DNA of 64,000 nucleotides from Rhodococcus sp. SMB37 (GCF_004345605.1 NZ_SLVY01000002.1:186001-250000), one strand, 5' to 3'; positions 28,441 through 37,188 are shown, numbered from the stretch's first letter. A program made the numbers and translations. The notes: a model not told the origin generated them from the sequence alone.

Positions 28441-29766
28441 ATGATGGTGTGCGTGGCAGACATCCCGCGCAGAAGCTCTTCCCGCACCGCCAAACTCGCG
28501 AGCATTCCGTTGGGTATCGCGGGGCGCGCCGCTGTGGGCTTCGGCAGGCGTCTGGCCGGGGGCGATCGCGACGAGATCGACGCCGAAATGACCGCAAAGG
28601 CCGCGGAACAGTTGTTCACCGTGCTGGGCGAACTCAAGGGTGGCGCCATGAAGCTCGGGCAGGCCCTCAGCGTGATGGAGGCTGCGGTCCCCGAGGAGTT
28701 CGCCGAGCCGTATCGAGAAGCCCTGACGAAGCTCCAGGCGGAGGCACCGCCTCTGCCTGCCAAGGCCGTGCATCACATGCTCGACCAACAGCTCGGCACC
28801 AAGTGGCGCGAGCGATTCGCGTCGTTCGACGATGTACCGACCGCGTCTGCCAGCATCGGCCAGGTGCATAGGGCGGTGTGGTCCGATGGCCGCGAGGTCG
28901 CAGTCAAGGTGCAGTACCCTGGCGCCGACGAGGCGCTGCGCGCCGACCTCAAGACGCTGTCGCGGTTCGCCAGCCTGTTCTCGACCGTGATGCCGGGCAC
29001 CGATGTACGAGCAATCCTCGACGAACTCTCGGCGCGGACCGAGGAGGAACTCGACTACCGCACCGAGGCCGACAATCAACGCGCATTCTCGAAGGCGTTC
29101 GAGAACGACCCGCAGTTCACAGTGCCGCGCGTCGTCGCGAGTGCCCCCAAAGTCACTGTGACCGAATGGCTCTCCGCCACTCCCTTGTCGTCGATCATCA
29201 CCGGCGGGACGCGGGAGCAACGTAACCGGGCGGGCGCCTTGCTCGCCGAGTTCCACTTCTCCTCACCGGCACGAGTGGGGTTGCTGCACAGCGATCCACA
29301 CCCGGGCAATTTCATGCTGCTCGAGGACGGACGTCTCGGCGTCATCGATTTCGGCGCCACCGCAGCGATGCCGGACGGTTTCCCACCGGCGCTGGGCCGG
29401 ATGGTCCGGCTTGCGCTCGACGAACGGTTCGACGAGCTGACGCAACTCTTGTACGACAACAAGTTCGTGTTGCCCGGCCGGACGGTGACAGACCAGGAGA
29501 TCGCCGACTATCTCCGTCCGTTCACCGACCCGATCCGAACCGAGTCGTTCCATTTCACCCGGTCCTGGCTGCAGCAGGCGGCGGGTGTGGCCACCGACTT
29601 CTCCGGTCCTCAGTTCCGGACTGCCCGCACGCTGAACCTTCCGGCCGAGTATCTGAGCATCTTCCGGGTTCTGTTGGGTTCGGTGGGGATCTGCGCTCAA
29701 CTCGACGCATTCGCGCCCTACATGCGGATCCTCACCGAGTGGCTGCCGGGGTTCGTCGACGAGTGA
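28441..29766 (+). CDS. ABC1/UbiB (AarF) family atypical kinase
   Basis: A 441-residue atypical protein-kinase-like ATPase. Features are the KxGQ motif (MKLGQALSVMEAA), the nucleotide-binding Lys (VAVKVQYPGADEA), the catalytic loop LHSDPHPGNFMLL and the metal-binding VIDFGA. There is no C-terminal membrane helix. It starts at ATG 28441; the downstream GTG 28453 is an alternative. It faces whiB7 tail to tail. As I recall, the M. tuberculosis counterpart Rv3197 has been reported to bind macrolides and to influence whiB7. Confidence 0.85.
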   Translation: MMVCVADIPRRSSSRTAKLASIPLGIAGRAAVGFGRRLAGGDRDEIDAEMTAKAAEQLFTVLGELKGGAMKLGQALSVMEAAVPEEFAEPYREALTKLQAEAPPLPAKAVHHMLDQQLGTKWRERFASFDDVPTASASIGQVHRAVWSDGREVAVKVQYPGADEALRADLKTLSRFASLFSTVMPGTDVRAILDELSARTEEELDYRTEADNQRAFSKAFENDPQFTVPRVVASAPKVTVTEWLSATPLSSIITGGTREQRNRAGALLAEFHFSSPARVGLLHSDPHPGNFMLLEDGRLGVIDFGATAAMPDGFPPALGRMVRLALDERFDELTQLLYDNKFVLPGRTVTDQEIADYLRPFTDPIRTESFHFTRSWLQQAAGVATDFSGPQFRTARTLNLPAEYLSIFRVLLGSVGICAQLDAFAPYMRILTEWLPGFVDE

Positions 29767-29814
29767 CCGCCCCGGGCGGCCGGGCGCGAGTGACCGCCCC
29801 GGGCGGCCGGGGCG
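29761..29814. repeat. Two tandem 27-bp GC-rich units at the ABC1-kinase 3' end
   Basis: Units 29761-29787 and 29788-29814 are nearly identical. The first contains the kinase stop codon. Each includes a CCGCCC-C-GGGCGG near-palindrome, so the pair could fold as a terminator between convergent genes. Confidence 0.7.
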
Positions 29815-29842
29815 ATGAGTCTCCCACGACCGCCGGAGTGGA

Positions 29843-30169
29843 TCATGCACACACCAATTCTTTGTCGGGATCGGTGACGACGGGATGCTTGCGCGGACGC
29901 CCGCGGGGGCGTTTGCGTGCAACGACCGTTCCGCGGTCGAGGATTTCGCCGCCCCATACCCCCCAGGGCTCCTCGCGGTCGAGGGCGGCTGCAAGGCACC
30001 GCGAACGCACGGGGCATGCGGCACACAGTTCCTTGGCACGCTCGAGGTCGGCGGGTGTCTCCGCGAACCACAGGTCCGGGTCGTAGTTGTGGCACGGCAG
30101 GATGCCGGCACGCGCACCGGTATCTCCGTCGGAATCGTGCGGGGCGGTCGACAGGGTGTCGCTCGGCAC
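29843..30169 (-). CDS. whiB7: WhiB7 redox-sensitive transcriptional activator
   Basis: An Fe-S WhiB protein that binds SigA and activates intrinsic antibiotic-resistance genes. The 108-residue protein has four cluster cysteines (C26, C49, C52, C58), the EEPWGVWGGE turn and a C-terminal AT-hook RGRPRK (89-94) that selects AT-rich promoter DNA. GTG 30169 has AAGGAGCTC just upstream; the longer ATG reading is rejected. The leader contains a uORF and terminator, and the promoter has the WhiB7-type AT-rich element. Confidence 0.93.
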   Translation of the reverse strand: MPSDTLSTAPHDSDGDTGARAGILPCHNYDPDLWFAETPADLERAKELCAACPVRSRCLAAALDREEPWGVWGGEILDRGTVVARKRPRGRPRKHPVVTDPDKELVCA

Positions 30170-30228
30170 GAGAGCTCCTTTTCGCTGGTTCGGATGAATT
30201 GCGGTGCGAACCGAGCCGAAAAGCAAGA

Positions 30229-30261
30229 AGGCCACGGTCCGCTGGGCGGGGTCCGTGGCCT
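30229..30261 (-). terminator. whiB7 leader attenuator
   Basis: A 9-bp perfect stem (AGGCCACGG with CCGTGGCCT) followed on the minus strand by TCTTGCTTTTC. It sits 17 bases after the uORF stop and about 60 bases before whiB7, as expected for transcription attenuation. Confidence 0.7.
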
Positions 30262-30277
30262 GGAATTCGGATGGCGA

Positions 30278-30418
30278 CTACCGGAGGCGAACCTCGGGCA
30301 GAGTCCTGACCACGGACGAGACGGCTGCTGCACGCACACGACGGGCGCGCGGAGCAGCCACGTCGGCTGCCCCGGCGGCGGGGGCAGCGATGAGTGCGAA
30401 CGCTGTGAAGCCGAGCAT
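30278..30418 (-). CDS. whiB7 leader peptide (uORF), 46 codons
   Basis: A small frame starting at ATG 30418 with an excellent AAGGAGG eight bases upstream. It encodes MLGFTAFALIAAPAAG and then an Arg/Val-rich stretch, ending TAG at 30278. It lies between the whiB7 promoter and the attenuator. In mycobacteria, translation of a whiB7 leader uORF controls formation of the terminator; slowing of ribosomes by antibiotics permits read-through. The same mechanism is inferred here from the order promoter, uORF, terminator, whiB7. Confidence 0.6.
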   Translation of the reverse strand: MLGFTAFALIAAPAAGAADVAAPRARRVRAAAVSSVVRTLPEVRLR

Positions 30419-30474
30419 CGGTGCTACCTCCTTGCCGTGATTCGTGCACGGGCTCTCCCGTGACATCGTCATCC

Positions 30475-30513
30475 AGAGTAGTGATGCCCCGGCGGATGAC
30501 ACAAGTTATTTTC
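30475..30513 (-). promoter_or_regulatory. whiB7 autoregulated promoter
   Basis: Minus strand: -35 TTGTGT (30499-30504), an 18-bp spacer and -10 TACTCT (30475-30480). GAAAATAAC lies immediately upstream of the -35, the AT-rich patch that the WhiB7 AT-hook recognises in mycobacteria. It is about 60 bp upstream of the uORF. Confidence 0.6.
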
Positions 30514-30558
30514 TACCTGCAGGTTTGTTCGTCTACGACGACGGTTACCCGTGGATGC

Positions 30559-30918
30559 ATGACACTCGCAACGAGGAGATTCATTCCAGTGCTCGATTGC
30601 CCCGACCCGCGAGCTCTCGCCGGTTTCTATCGTGACCTCCTCGGCTGGCAGATCGAGACCGACCGGGACGAGTGGTTCGAACTCGCCAGGGACGAGAGCA
30701 CCGCGATCGCATTCCAGCTCGCGCCCGACTTCGTTCCGCAGCGATGGCCGGAGGAAGGCGTCATGGCCCATCTCGACTTCAATGTCCCGGATCTCGACGA
30801 CGCCGAGCGAGTCGCACTCGACCTCGGCGCCACCCGTGTCCACGGTCCGTCGACAGCAACGACGTTTCGTGTGTTCCGGGACCCGGCGGGCCACCACTTC
30901 TGCCTCTGTTCTTGCTGA
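30559..30918 (+). CDS. VOC/glyoxalase-like small protein
   Basis: A 119-residue single-domain vicinal-oxygen-chelate protein. It shows FIPVLDCPDPRALAGFYRDL at the N terminus, LDFNVPDLDDAE in the middle and FRDPAGHHFCL at the end, the typical glyoxalase-superfamily blocks with candidate metal residues. It starts at ATG 30559; a longer frame covers the whiB7 promoter and is rejected. It is divergent from whiB7, so the AT-rich element may also act on it. The substrate is unknown. Confidence 0.75.
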   Translation: MTLATRRFIPVLDCPDPRALAGFYRDLLGWQIETDRDEWFELARDESTAIAFQLAPDFVPQRWPEEGVMAHLDFNVPDLDDAERVALDLGATRVHGPSTATTFRVFRDPAGHHFCLCSC

Positions 30919-30930
30919 CAGAAAGTCCCG

Positions 30931-31407
30931 TCAGCGAACCTCGCGCGCTCGAGTTGTGTCGATGCCCACGCGCATGTCGGTCAGGAACCGGTTGATCGTT
31001 GCCCGTTCGTCGGCGCCGTAGGCGTCGAGTGCGGTAGTTGCGCTGGCGATGAGGGGACCGAAGAACTCCCACCCCCGATCCCTCGCGGCCGAGGTGACCT
31101 CGAGAAGCACGCGCCGACGATCGCGCTCGTCGCGTCGTCGCCGCACGTGACCCGCCTTCTCCATGCGGTCGATCAGCGCTGTCACAGACGCGGACTCGAG
31201 GTGGAGCCGTTCGCGCAGCCAGGTCGGTGTCGCGGGACGGCCGGCTCGATCGGCGTCGAGCAGACAGATCAATGCGCGGACGTCCGTGGCGTGCAGACCG
31301 TTGACCCGTGCGAACTCGGTACCGAGCGAGTGCAGCTCGACCACGAGTGCACGTAGCTGATGCACGGCACCGAGCGAGTGCTCCGTGGCTCCACGTTCGA
31401 CATCCAT
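30931..31407 (-). CDS. MarR-family transcriptional regulator
   Basis: A 158-residue winged-helix repressor. The recognition region is TPTWLRERLHLESASVTALI and the wing is RRRRDERDRRRVLLEVT. ATG 31407 follows GGGGGAGTG. It is divergent from an alpha/beta hydrolase gene with a shared 93-bp region containing a dyad (31469-31482), so it probably represses the hydrolase and itself. Confidence 0.85.
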   Translation of the reverse strand: MDVERGATEHSLGAVHQLRALVVELHSLGTEFARVNGLHATDVRALICLLDADRAGRPATPTWLRERLHLESASVTALIDRMEKAGHVRRRRDERDRRRVLLEVTSAARDRGWEFFGPLIASATTALDAYGADERATINRFLTDMRVGIDTTRAREVR

Positions 31408-31468
31408 GACACTCCCCCGGTCTCGACAGCGATGCTTCGACACTCTACTATCTCGCCAGAACAAGTAT

Positions 31469-31482
31469 CTCGATTTATCGAG
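31469..31482. promoter_or_regulatory. Candidate MarR operator
   Basis: CTCGAT-TT-ATCGAG, a perfect 6+2+6 dyad, 18 bp upstream of the hydrolase ATG. A related word TATCTCG also occurs near 31449. Confidence 0.5.
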
Positions 31483-31500
31483 CTATTTAGGAGGGTTCGA

Positions 31501-32415
31501 ATGCCCGCCGTATCCATCACCCACTTCGCCTCTACTGCAGAGGGTGCCGCGTTCTATCGCGCCTACGATCGCGTGCTCGAGAAATGGCCCGTCACCGTCA
31601 CCACCACCGACCTCGATTCAGAGTTCGGGACGACGCGCGTGAACTCGTGCGGCCCCGAGGACGCGCCACCGATCGTCCTACTCCCAGGTGGCGGAGCCAC
31701 GTCTACGGTGTGGTTCGAGAACGTCGCCGCCCTGGCCACACGGCATCGGGTCCATGCCATCGATCTGCTGGGAGAACCGGGGCGGAGTGTCGCCGACGGC
31801 TCACCGATGCGATCGGCCGACGCGTTGCTGGCCTGGCTCGGCACCGTCATGGATGGACTGGGCCTCGGCTCCTTCGCTCTGGGAGGCCATTCGTACGGGG
31901 CGATGATCGCCCTCGCCTTTGCACTGGACGAGCCGGATCGGGTCGAGAAACTCGTTCTCCTCGATCCCAATTCGTGCTTCGCCCGAATGCATCCTCGATA
32001 TCTGGCCCGCGCGCTGCCACTACTGCTCCGCCCGACCGACACGCGCCAGCGCACATTCATCGAGTGGGAGACGAGCGGCCACTCGCTCGACGACGACTGG
32101 CTTGATCTCCTGGCGCGAGGCGCGGCAGACTTTCCCGCATCGAAGACCGTCGTCCCTCCCCGACCTAAGCCCGCCATTCTCGAATCTCTGCGGCCCGACA
32201 CGACCGTGATTCTCGCGTCCGACAGCCGGGTCCACGACAGTCGGCGCATTGCACGGCGAATCACCGAGACACACGGACAGATCCGTGTAGTCACCCTGAA
32301 CGGCGCCACCCACCACACCGTGCCGATGCACCCCGCTGCAGCGGTAGACGCCGCGCTGATCGACGCACTCAGCACAGAAGGGTCAATTCGGTCGTTCCGA
32401 CCCTCGGATCAGTGA
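31501..32415 (+). CDS. Alpha/beta hydrolase
   Basis: A 304-residue alpha/beta-hydrolase fold enzyme. The oxyanion region is LLPGGGATST, the nucleophile elbow is GGHSYGAM (Ser), the acid is likely in VILASDSRVHDS, and the His is in NGATHHTVP near the C terminus. ATG 31501 has AGGAGG nine bases upstream. It is probably controlled by the divergent MarR protein. The substrate is unknown; the genomic pairing suggests an inducible esterase. Confidence 0.8.
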   Translation: MPAVSITHFASTAEGAAFYRAYDRVLEKWPVTVTTTDLDSEFGTTRVNSCGPEDAPPIVLLPGGGATSTVWFENVAALATRHRVHAIDLLGEPGRSVADGSPMRSADALLAWLGTVMDGLGLGSFALGGHSYGAMIALAFALDEPDRVEKLVLLDPNSCFARMHPRYLARALPLLLRPTDTRQRTFIEWETSGHSLDDDWLDLLARGAADFPASKTVVPPRPKPAILESLRPDTTVILASDSRVHDSRRIARRITETHGQIRVVTLNGATHHTVPMHPAAAVDAALIDALSTEGSIRSFRPSDQ

Positions 32416-32499
32416 CCGGGAGCCGGACGAGACCGGATTGCAACCGACCCCACACCCCCACGCGACCCCCACCGTGTTGTCGAATGCGACCATCGAGTG

Positions 32500-33564
32500 A
32501 TGCGGAAGTTGTGTGTGAGGTCAATGTTGCGTGTGTTGTCTACCTCGTCGATTACAGTGCTCGCGCTCGGAATCGGCGCGTCCGGCCTCGCCGCGGCACA
32601 GCCCGCCGCGGAACCGCAGTCACCGGAGGGTACCGTCGCATCGAAGGAGACTGCCGTATCGGAGAACACTGCCGTATCGGATCGTGCCCCGCATGTCGTG
32701 GAGACCCGGGAGATCTCCCCCACTCACACCGTCGTCGACGTCTACTCCCCGGCAATGGATCGGGTGATCTCCAACGACGTCCTCCGGCCCGCACACGGCG
32801 GCTCGCTACCCACGCTGTACCTCCTCAACGGTGCACTCGGCGGCGAGGACGGCGTCGGCTGGATGAACAATTCGCAGGCCCCCGCATTCTTCGTCGACAA
32901 GAATGTGACCGTCGTACTGCCCATCGGCGGTCGCTTCAGCTTCTACACGGATTGGGGAGCCCCCGATCCGATCCTGGGCATCAACATGTGGGAGACCTAT
33001 CTGACCCGGGAGTTGCCGGGTGTGATCGACCGCGAGTTCGGCGGAACCGGACTCAACGCCGTCGCGGGGTTGTCGATGAGCGGTGGGCCTGCGCTGGATC
33101 TCGCGATCCAAGCACCCGAGTTGTACCAGGCCGCCGCATCGTTGAGCGGATGCCCTGCCCCGAGTAATCTCCTTGCCAGCGTGGGCATCTCGACCATGAT
33201 CGCCAGCGGGCTGAACAACCCGTTCAACATGTGGGGCCCGCCCGGAAGCCGGGGGTGGAAAGCGCACGACCCCGCTGCCAACGCCGCGAAACTCTCCGGT
33301 ACCGCCGTGTACGTCAGCGCGTCCCGCGGGGCTGTGGGTGCGGTGGACCAGATCCCGGAGGGCGCGATCCCGCCGGTCGGCGGCATGGTCGTCGAAGCAC
33401 TCGTCCACCGATGCACCGCAATGTTCGTCGATTCGCTCGAAGCGGCGGGTGTCCCGGCGACGGTGTCGATGCGCGACACCGGCGCCCACACCTGGGCCTT
33501 GTTCGAAGATCAGCTGCGCGAAGCGTGGAGCACCACGATCGCCCCGGCACTGCAGACCCGCTGA
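32500..33564 (+). CDS. Secreted mycolyltransferase, antigen 85-like
   Basis: An esterase-D-fold enzyme that transfers mycolic acids to trehalose or arabinogalactan outside the cell. It has a signal peptide ending near GLAAAQPAAE, then a short in-frame repeat (TAVSENTAVSD), then the catalytic domain with the Ser elbow GLSMSGGPA and the late His in DTGAHTWALF. About 354 residues. ATG 32524 is an alternative start with GAGG six bases upstream. It marks the organism as a mycolic-acid producer. It is convergent with uvrD2. Confidence 0.85.
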   Translation: MRKLCVRSMLRVLSTSSITVLALGIGASGLAAAQPAAEPQSPEGTVASKETAVSENTAVSDRAPHVVETREISPTHTVVDVYSPAMDRVISNDVLRPAHGGSLPTLYLLNGALGGEDGVGWMNNSQAPAFFVDKNVTVVLPIGGRFSFYTDWGAPDPILGINMWETYLTRELPGVIDREFGGTGLNAVAGLSMSGGPALDLAIQAPELYQAAASLSGCPAPSNLLASVGISTMIASGLNNPFNMWGPPGSRGWKAHDPAANAAKLSGTAVYVSASRGAVGAVDQIPEGAIPPVGGMVVEALVHRCTAMFVDSLEAAGVPATVSMRDTGAHTWALFEDQLREAWSTTIAPALQTR

Positions 33565-33567
33565 TTT

Positions 33568-33642
33568 CTACAGATCCGAGCCCTACAGATCCGAGCCCTA
33601 CGGATCCGAGCCCTACGGATCTGAGTCCTACAGATCGAGGGT
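33568..33642. repeat. Five tandem 15-bp units covering the uvrD2 3' end
   Basis: Units at 33568, 33583, 33598, 33613 and 33628 follow CTACAGATCCGAGCC with few changes. The last copy is the real end of uvrD2. On the minus strand each unit ends in TAG in the same frame, so the stop codon is repeated five times. Confidence 0.8.
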
Positions 33643-35793
33643 GTCGGCGGCCCGTTCACCGCGCACGAGCGCGAGGACGTCGGCCCCGAACTGTTCGAGC
33701 TTTCTCGCTCCGATTCCCGGGATCGAGACGAGCGCCCGATCGTCGGCGGGTTGCTGTTCGGCGATCGCGACCAGGGTGTTGTCGGTGAACACCACATAGG
33801 CGGGAACCTTGAGTTCCTTGGATCGGTCGCGTCGCCAGTCCTTCAACGCCACCAGCAGGTCCTCGTCGAGGTTCGAAGGACATCCCTCACACCGGCCGAG
33901 CTTCGTGGAGGTGGAGGTCATCAGCGGTTTCCCGCACACCCGGCATTGCGGGCGCTTCTTCTTCGACGGCGCCGGTTCGATGATCTTCGACGCCGGCGAA
34001 CTGTCGGGGATCAACCCCAGCAGGAATCGTGATCGGCGACGTGTCTTGCGCCCGCCCTCCGTCCGTGACAACGCCCAGGACAACTGCAGATGCACACGCG
34101 CGCGTGTCACCCCTACATACAACAGCCGGCGTTCCTCCTCGATGCCGGCTTCGTCGGGTGCGGTGTCCTTGTCGCCGGTGACGTGCGTGATCGGCAGCAT
34201 GCCGTCGGTGAGCCCGACGAGGAACACGGCATCCCACTCGAGCCCCTTTGCCGCGTGCAGAGACGCGAGGGTCACACCCTGCACGGTCGGTGGCTGTCTG
34301 GCCTCGGCGCGCGCCGCAAGATCGCGCAGCAGGCTCGCGAGCGTCAGGTCCGGTTCGTGTTCGAGGAGTTCCTCGGTGAGCTGCACGAGGGCGGTGAGCG
34401 ACGCCCACCGCTCGCGCGCCTGGGTGCCGGCAGGTTCGGTGTCGGTCAGGCCGAGCGGAACGAGCGTGGCCCGGACCAGGTTGACGAGCTTGCTTCCGCG
34501 ATCCGCGTCCTCGGGCAGGTCGTCGCGCGAGCCGGTCTGACGCAAGGCGTTCACCGCCTGGCGAACTTCGGCGCGCTGGAAGAACCCTTCGCCGCCACGA
34601 ACCTGATAGGGAATGCCGGTCTCGGTGAAGGCCTGCTCGTAGGCCTCGGACTGAGCGTTGATCCGGTACAGCACGGCGATCTCGGACGCCGCTACGCCGT
34701 CGCGCAGCAGCTTGGCGATAGCTTTCGCGACGGCTTTCGCTTCGGCGGGCTCGTCGTCGTATTCGGCGAAGACCGGTTCGGGCCCGGGCGGGCGCTGACC
34801 GATCAGCTGGAGTCTGGTGCCGGCGATCCGGCCCCGTGCTTGACCGATCACCCGGTTCGCGAGGTCGACGACCTGTGGAGTGGATCGGTAATCGCGTTCG
34901 AGCCGGACCATGGTGGCCTCGGGGAACCGGCGGGAGAAGTCGAGCAGATACTTGGGCGAGGCTCCCGTGAACGAATAGATCGTCTGGTTGGCGTCGCCGA
35001 CCACCGTCAGATCGTCCCGTTCGCCGAGCCACGCATCGAGCACGCGCTGCTGCAGCGGTGTGACGTCCTGGTATTCGTCGACGACGAAACAGCGATACCG
35101 GTCGCGGAACTCCTCCGCCACCGTCGGGTTGCCCTCGAGAGCGCCCGCCGTCTGCAGCAGCAGATCGTCGAAGTCGAGATAGATGCCTTCTTCGCCCCGG
35201 TTCTTGAGGGATTCGTATCCTGCGTAGACCTTCGCGACCCGCTCCGGGTCGGCGGGCGGCTCGCGCCGTGCGCGAGAGGCGGCCGCCGGGTAGTCCTCGG
35301 GTGCATGGAGCGACCCCTTCGCCCATTCGATCTCGGACAGGAGATCGCGGACCGTGTCGGTGTCGGTCGGGAAACCTGCGCGATGTGCTGCCTGCGACAC
35401 AACCGCGAACTTGCGGTCGAGCAGATGCCACGGAATATCGCCGACGACCTGCGGCCAGAAGTAGCGCAGCTGCCGCAGAGCGGCGGCGTGGAATGTGCGT
35501 GCCTGCACCTGCGGACCCGATCCGCCGACCCCGAGTTCCCGGAGACGCGAGCGCATCTCTCCCGCGGCGCGCGCCGTGAAGGTGACAGCGAGGACCTGTC
35601 CGGCCGAGACGTGGCCGTCGGAGACGAGGTGAGCGATCCGGCGCGTGATGGTGCGGGTCTTGCCGGTACCCGCGCCGGCGAGAACGCACACCGGGCCCCG
35701 GGGTGCGAGGACTGCTGCTGCCTGTTCCGGGTCGAGACCGTCCACCGCCGCTTCCACACGCATGACCCCCATCATGGCAGTGCGGACCGACAT
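33628..35793 (-). CDS. uvrD2: ATP-dependent DNA helicase UvrD2
   Basis: An SF1A 3'-5' helicase of up to 721 residues. Walker A is [11 protein letters not shown], Walker B is [13 protein letters not shown], and motif III/IV ([12 protein letters not shown]) and motif VI ([10 protein letters not shown]) are intact. The actinobacterial C terminus is present: a tetracysteine zinc module (CRVCG and CEGC) and an HRDC domain ([18 protein letters not shown]). The start is uncertain between 35793, 35772 and 35763 ([10 protein letters not shown]). The mycoredoxin gene lies divergently upstream, as in mycobacteria. Confidence 0.93.
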   Translation of the reverse strand: MSVRTAMMGVMRVEAAVDGLDPEQAAAVLAPRGPVCVLAGAGTGKTRTITRRIAHLVSDGHVSAGQVLAVTFTARAAGEMRSRLRELGVGGSGPQVQARTFHAAALRQLRYFWPQVVGDIPWHLLDRKFAVVSQAAHRAGFPTDTDTVRDLLSEIEWAKGSLHAPEDYPAAASRARREPPADPERVAKVYAGYESLKNRGEEGIYLDFDDLLLQTAGALEGNPTVAEEFRDRYRCFVVDEYQDVTPLQQRVLDAWLGERDDLTVVGDANQTIYSFTGASPKYLLDFSRRFPEATMVRLERDYRSTPQVVDLANRVIGQARGRIAGTRLQLIGQRPPGPEPVFAEYDDEPAEAKAVAKAIAKLLRDGVAASEIAVLYRINAQSEAYEQAFTETGIPYQVRGGEGFFQRAEVRQAVNALRQTGSRDDLPEDADRGSKLVNLVRATLVPLGLTDTEPAGTQARERWASLTALVQLTEELLEHEPDLTLASLLRDLAARAEARQPPTVQGVTLASLHAAKGLEWDAVFLVGLTDGMLPITHVTGDKDTAPDEAGIEEERRLLYVGVTRARVHLQLSWALSRTEGGRKTRRRSRFLLGLIPDSSPASKIIEPAPSKKKRPQCRVCGKPLMTSTSTKLGRCEGCPSNLDEDLLVALKDWRRDRSKELKVPAYVVFTDNTLVAIAEQQPADDRALVSIPGIGARKLEQFGADVLALVRGERAADTLDL

Positions 35794-35893
35794 CGCGACC
35801 GACCGGCGTCACCACGCCGCGCGCCACCTGTGTCGGAGAACACATTTGAGGGGAAGTGGAACAGATCGGGGCCCGCGCGACGTTGTCGCCGTC

Positions 35894-36163
35894 ATGACGA
35901 CCTCCGAGATTTCGACCGCCGACACGCACGCGCTCACCATCTACTCGACCACGTGGTGCGGCTACTGCAAGCGCCTCAAGAAGCAGCTCGACGAGAACGG
36001 CATCGGCTACGCCGAGATCGACATCGAGTCCGATCCCGCAGCCGCGGAGTTCGTCGGCAGCGTCAACGACGGCAACCATGTCGTCCCGACGGTGAAGTAC
36101 GCGGACGGAACGACCGCGACCAATCCGCCGCTGTCCGCTGTCAAGCGGGCGCTGGGTCTGTAG
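35894..36163 (+). CDS. mrx1: Mycoredoxin (glutaredoxin-like)
   Basis: An 89-residue cytosolic glutaredoxin fold. The active site is WCGYC (Cys22 and Cys25) and the cis-Pro loop is VVPTVKYADG. In actinobacteria this protein reduces mycothiol mixed disulfides. ATG 35894 lacks a clear Shine-Dalgarno sequence and may be leaderless. It is divergent from uvrD2, as in mycobacteria (Rv3198A), which supports the name. Confidence 0.88.
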   Translation: MTTSEISTADTHALTIYSTTWCGYCKRLKKQLDENGIGYAEIDIESDPAAAEFVGSVNDGNHVVPTVKYADGTTATNPPLSAVKRALGL

Positions 36164-36176
36164 ATCGGCCGGTCGG

Positions 36177-36213
36177 GTCGGGCGGTGCGGGTCTCGGACC
36201 TGCACCGCCCGAC
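36177..36213 (+). terminator. Terminator after mycoredoxin
   Basis: A 12-bp stem (36177-36188 with 36202-36213) with an inner GGTC/GACC stem. It separates convergent mrx1 and the SDR gene. Confidence 0.65.
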
Positions 36214-36229
36214 TCATTCGGGTGAGCAC

Positions 36230-37074
36230 TCATCCACCGGGAGCCGGGACAGCCGACTCCGCGGCCCGACTCACCTCCTGCCATGCCAACCAGGTGTCCG
36301 CACGCTGCTTCGCTGCGTCGACGGCCGCGTCGAGTACCGCACTGCCGAGAATGAGACGCAGTGGCGGCTCATCGCTGTCCACGAGCGCGCTGATCGCCGT
36401 GGCCGCGAGCGCCGGTTCGCTGTCGATACTGGCATCCGCGAACTGTTCGGCGATGTCGGCGCGGAGTTGCGCGTAGTCGTCGGACGGTTCGGTGAATCCC
36501 ATCCCGGTGTAGAGGTCGGTCCAGTATCCGCCGGGTTCGACGATGGTGAGGTCGACGCCGAAGCCTGCGAGTTCCGCGGCAAGTGCCTCGCTCGCGCCTT
36601 CGAGCGCGAACTTGCTGGCGCTGTAGATTCCGGAGGTCGGTCCGGTGACGACACCGCCGATGCTCGACATCTGCACGAGGTGGCCACCTCGCTGCCGCCG
36701 CATCGCACCCGCCACCGCCTGGCTCACCCATAGTGCCCCGAAGAAATTCGTCTCCATCTGAGCGCGCACTTGTGCTTCGTCGAATTCCTCGACGAATCCC
36801 GACCACATCGTTCCGGCATTGTTGATCGCGATATCGATGCGACCGAAACGTTCGACGGCGGTATCGACCGCCCCGAAGACCGCAGCGCGGTCGGTGACGT
36901 CGACGGGAGCCTGAGCACTCTGTCGTCGTCGAGATCGCCGACGGTGTCGATCGTGCGTGAAACCGCAACCACACGATCTCCCGCTGCGAGCGCTTCATCG
37001 ACGAACGCCCTACCCAGACCGCGGCTCGCTCCGGTGACGAACCACACGCGCTCCCCTGCGTCCGATCGAGTCAT
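36230..37074 (-). pseudogene. Frameshifted short-chain dehydrogenase (SDR)
   Basis: The N-terminal frame (ATG 37074, AGGAGG upstream) has the Rossmann motif VTGASRGLGRA and continues to DRVLRL near 36908. The rest lies in another frame: INNAG-type sequence, then the catalytic Tyr/Lys motif YSASKFALEG, ending at 36230. Inserting one base in the CTCCCG run at about 36904-36910 restores a normal 281-residue protein (LPVDVTD). It is either a recent inactivating deletion or a sequencing error. It is divergent from a TetR gene. Confidence 0.8.
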
Positions 37075-37094
37075 CTTGCCTCCTACAATAAGAC

Positions 37095-37109
37095 GAGACG
37101 GTCCGTCTC
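37095..37109. promoter_or_regulatory. TetR operator site 1
   Basis: GAGACGG-T-CCGTCTC, a perfect 15-bp dyad, between the SDR start and the divergent tetR. A second copy lies at 37150-37162. Confidence 0.7.
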
Positions 37110-37149
37110 AGTATGGACGAAACAATAGCCTGCGCCTTCAGGCTGGTCA

Positions 37150-37162
37150 AGACGGTCCGTCT
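37150..37162. promoter_or_regulatory. TetR operator site 2
   Basis: AGACGG-T-CCGTCT, the same core as site 1, 27 bp before the tetR ATG. Spacing between centres is 54 bp. Confidence 0.65.
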
Positions 37163-37188
37163 CGTCTCACTAAACGTATGATCACGCC

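Noticed and set aside
33568-33642. CRISPR-like short repeats
   Set aside because: Units are contiguous 15-mers without spacers, derived from the uvrD2 3' end.
33887-36229. Long minus-strand frame of 780 codons over uvrD2
   Set aside because: Arg/Pro-rich shadow of uvrD2 in another frame; it lacks any family motif.
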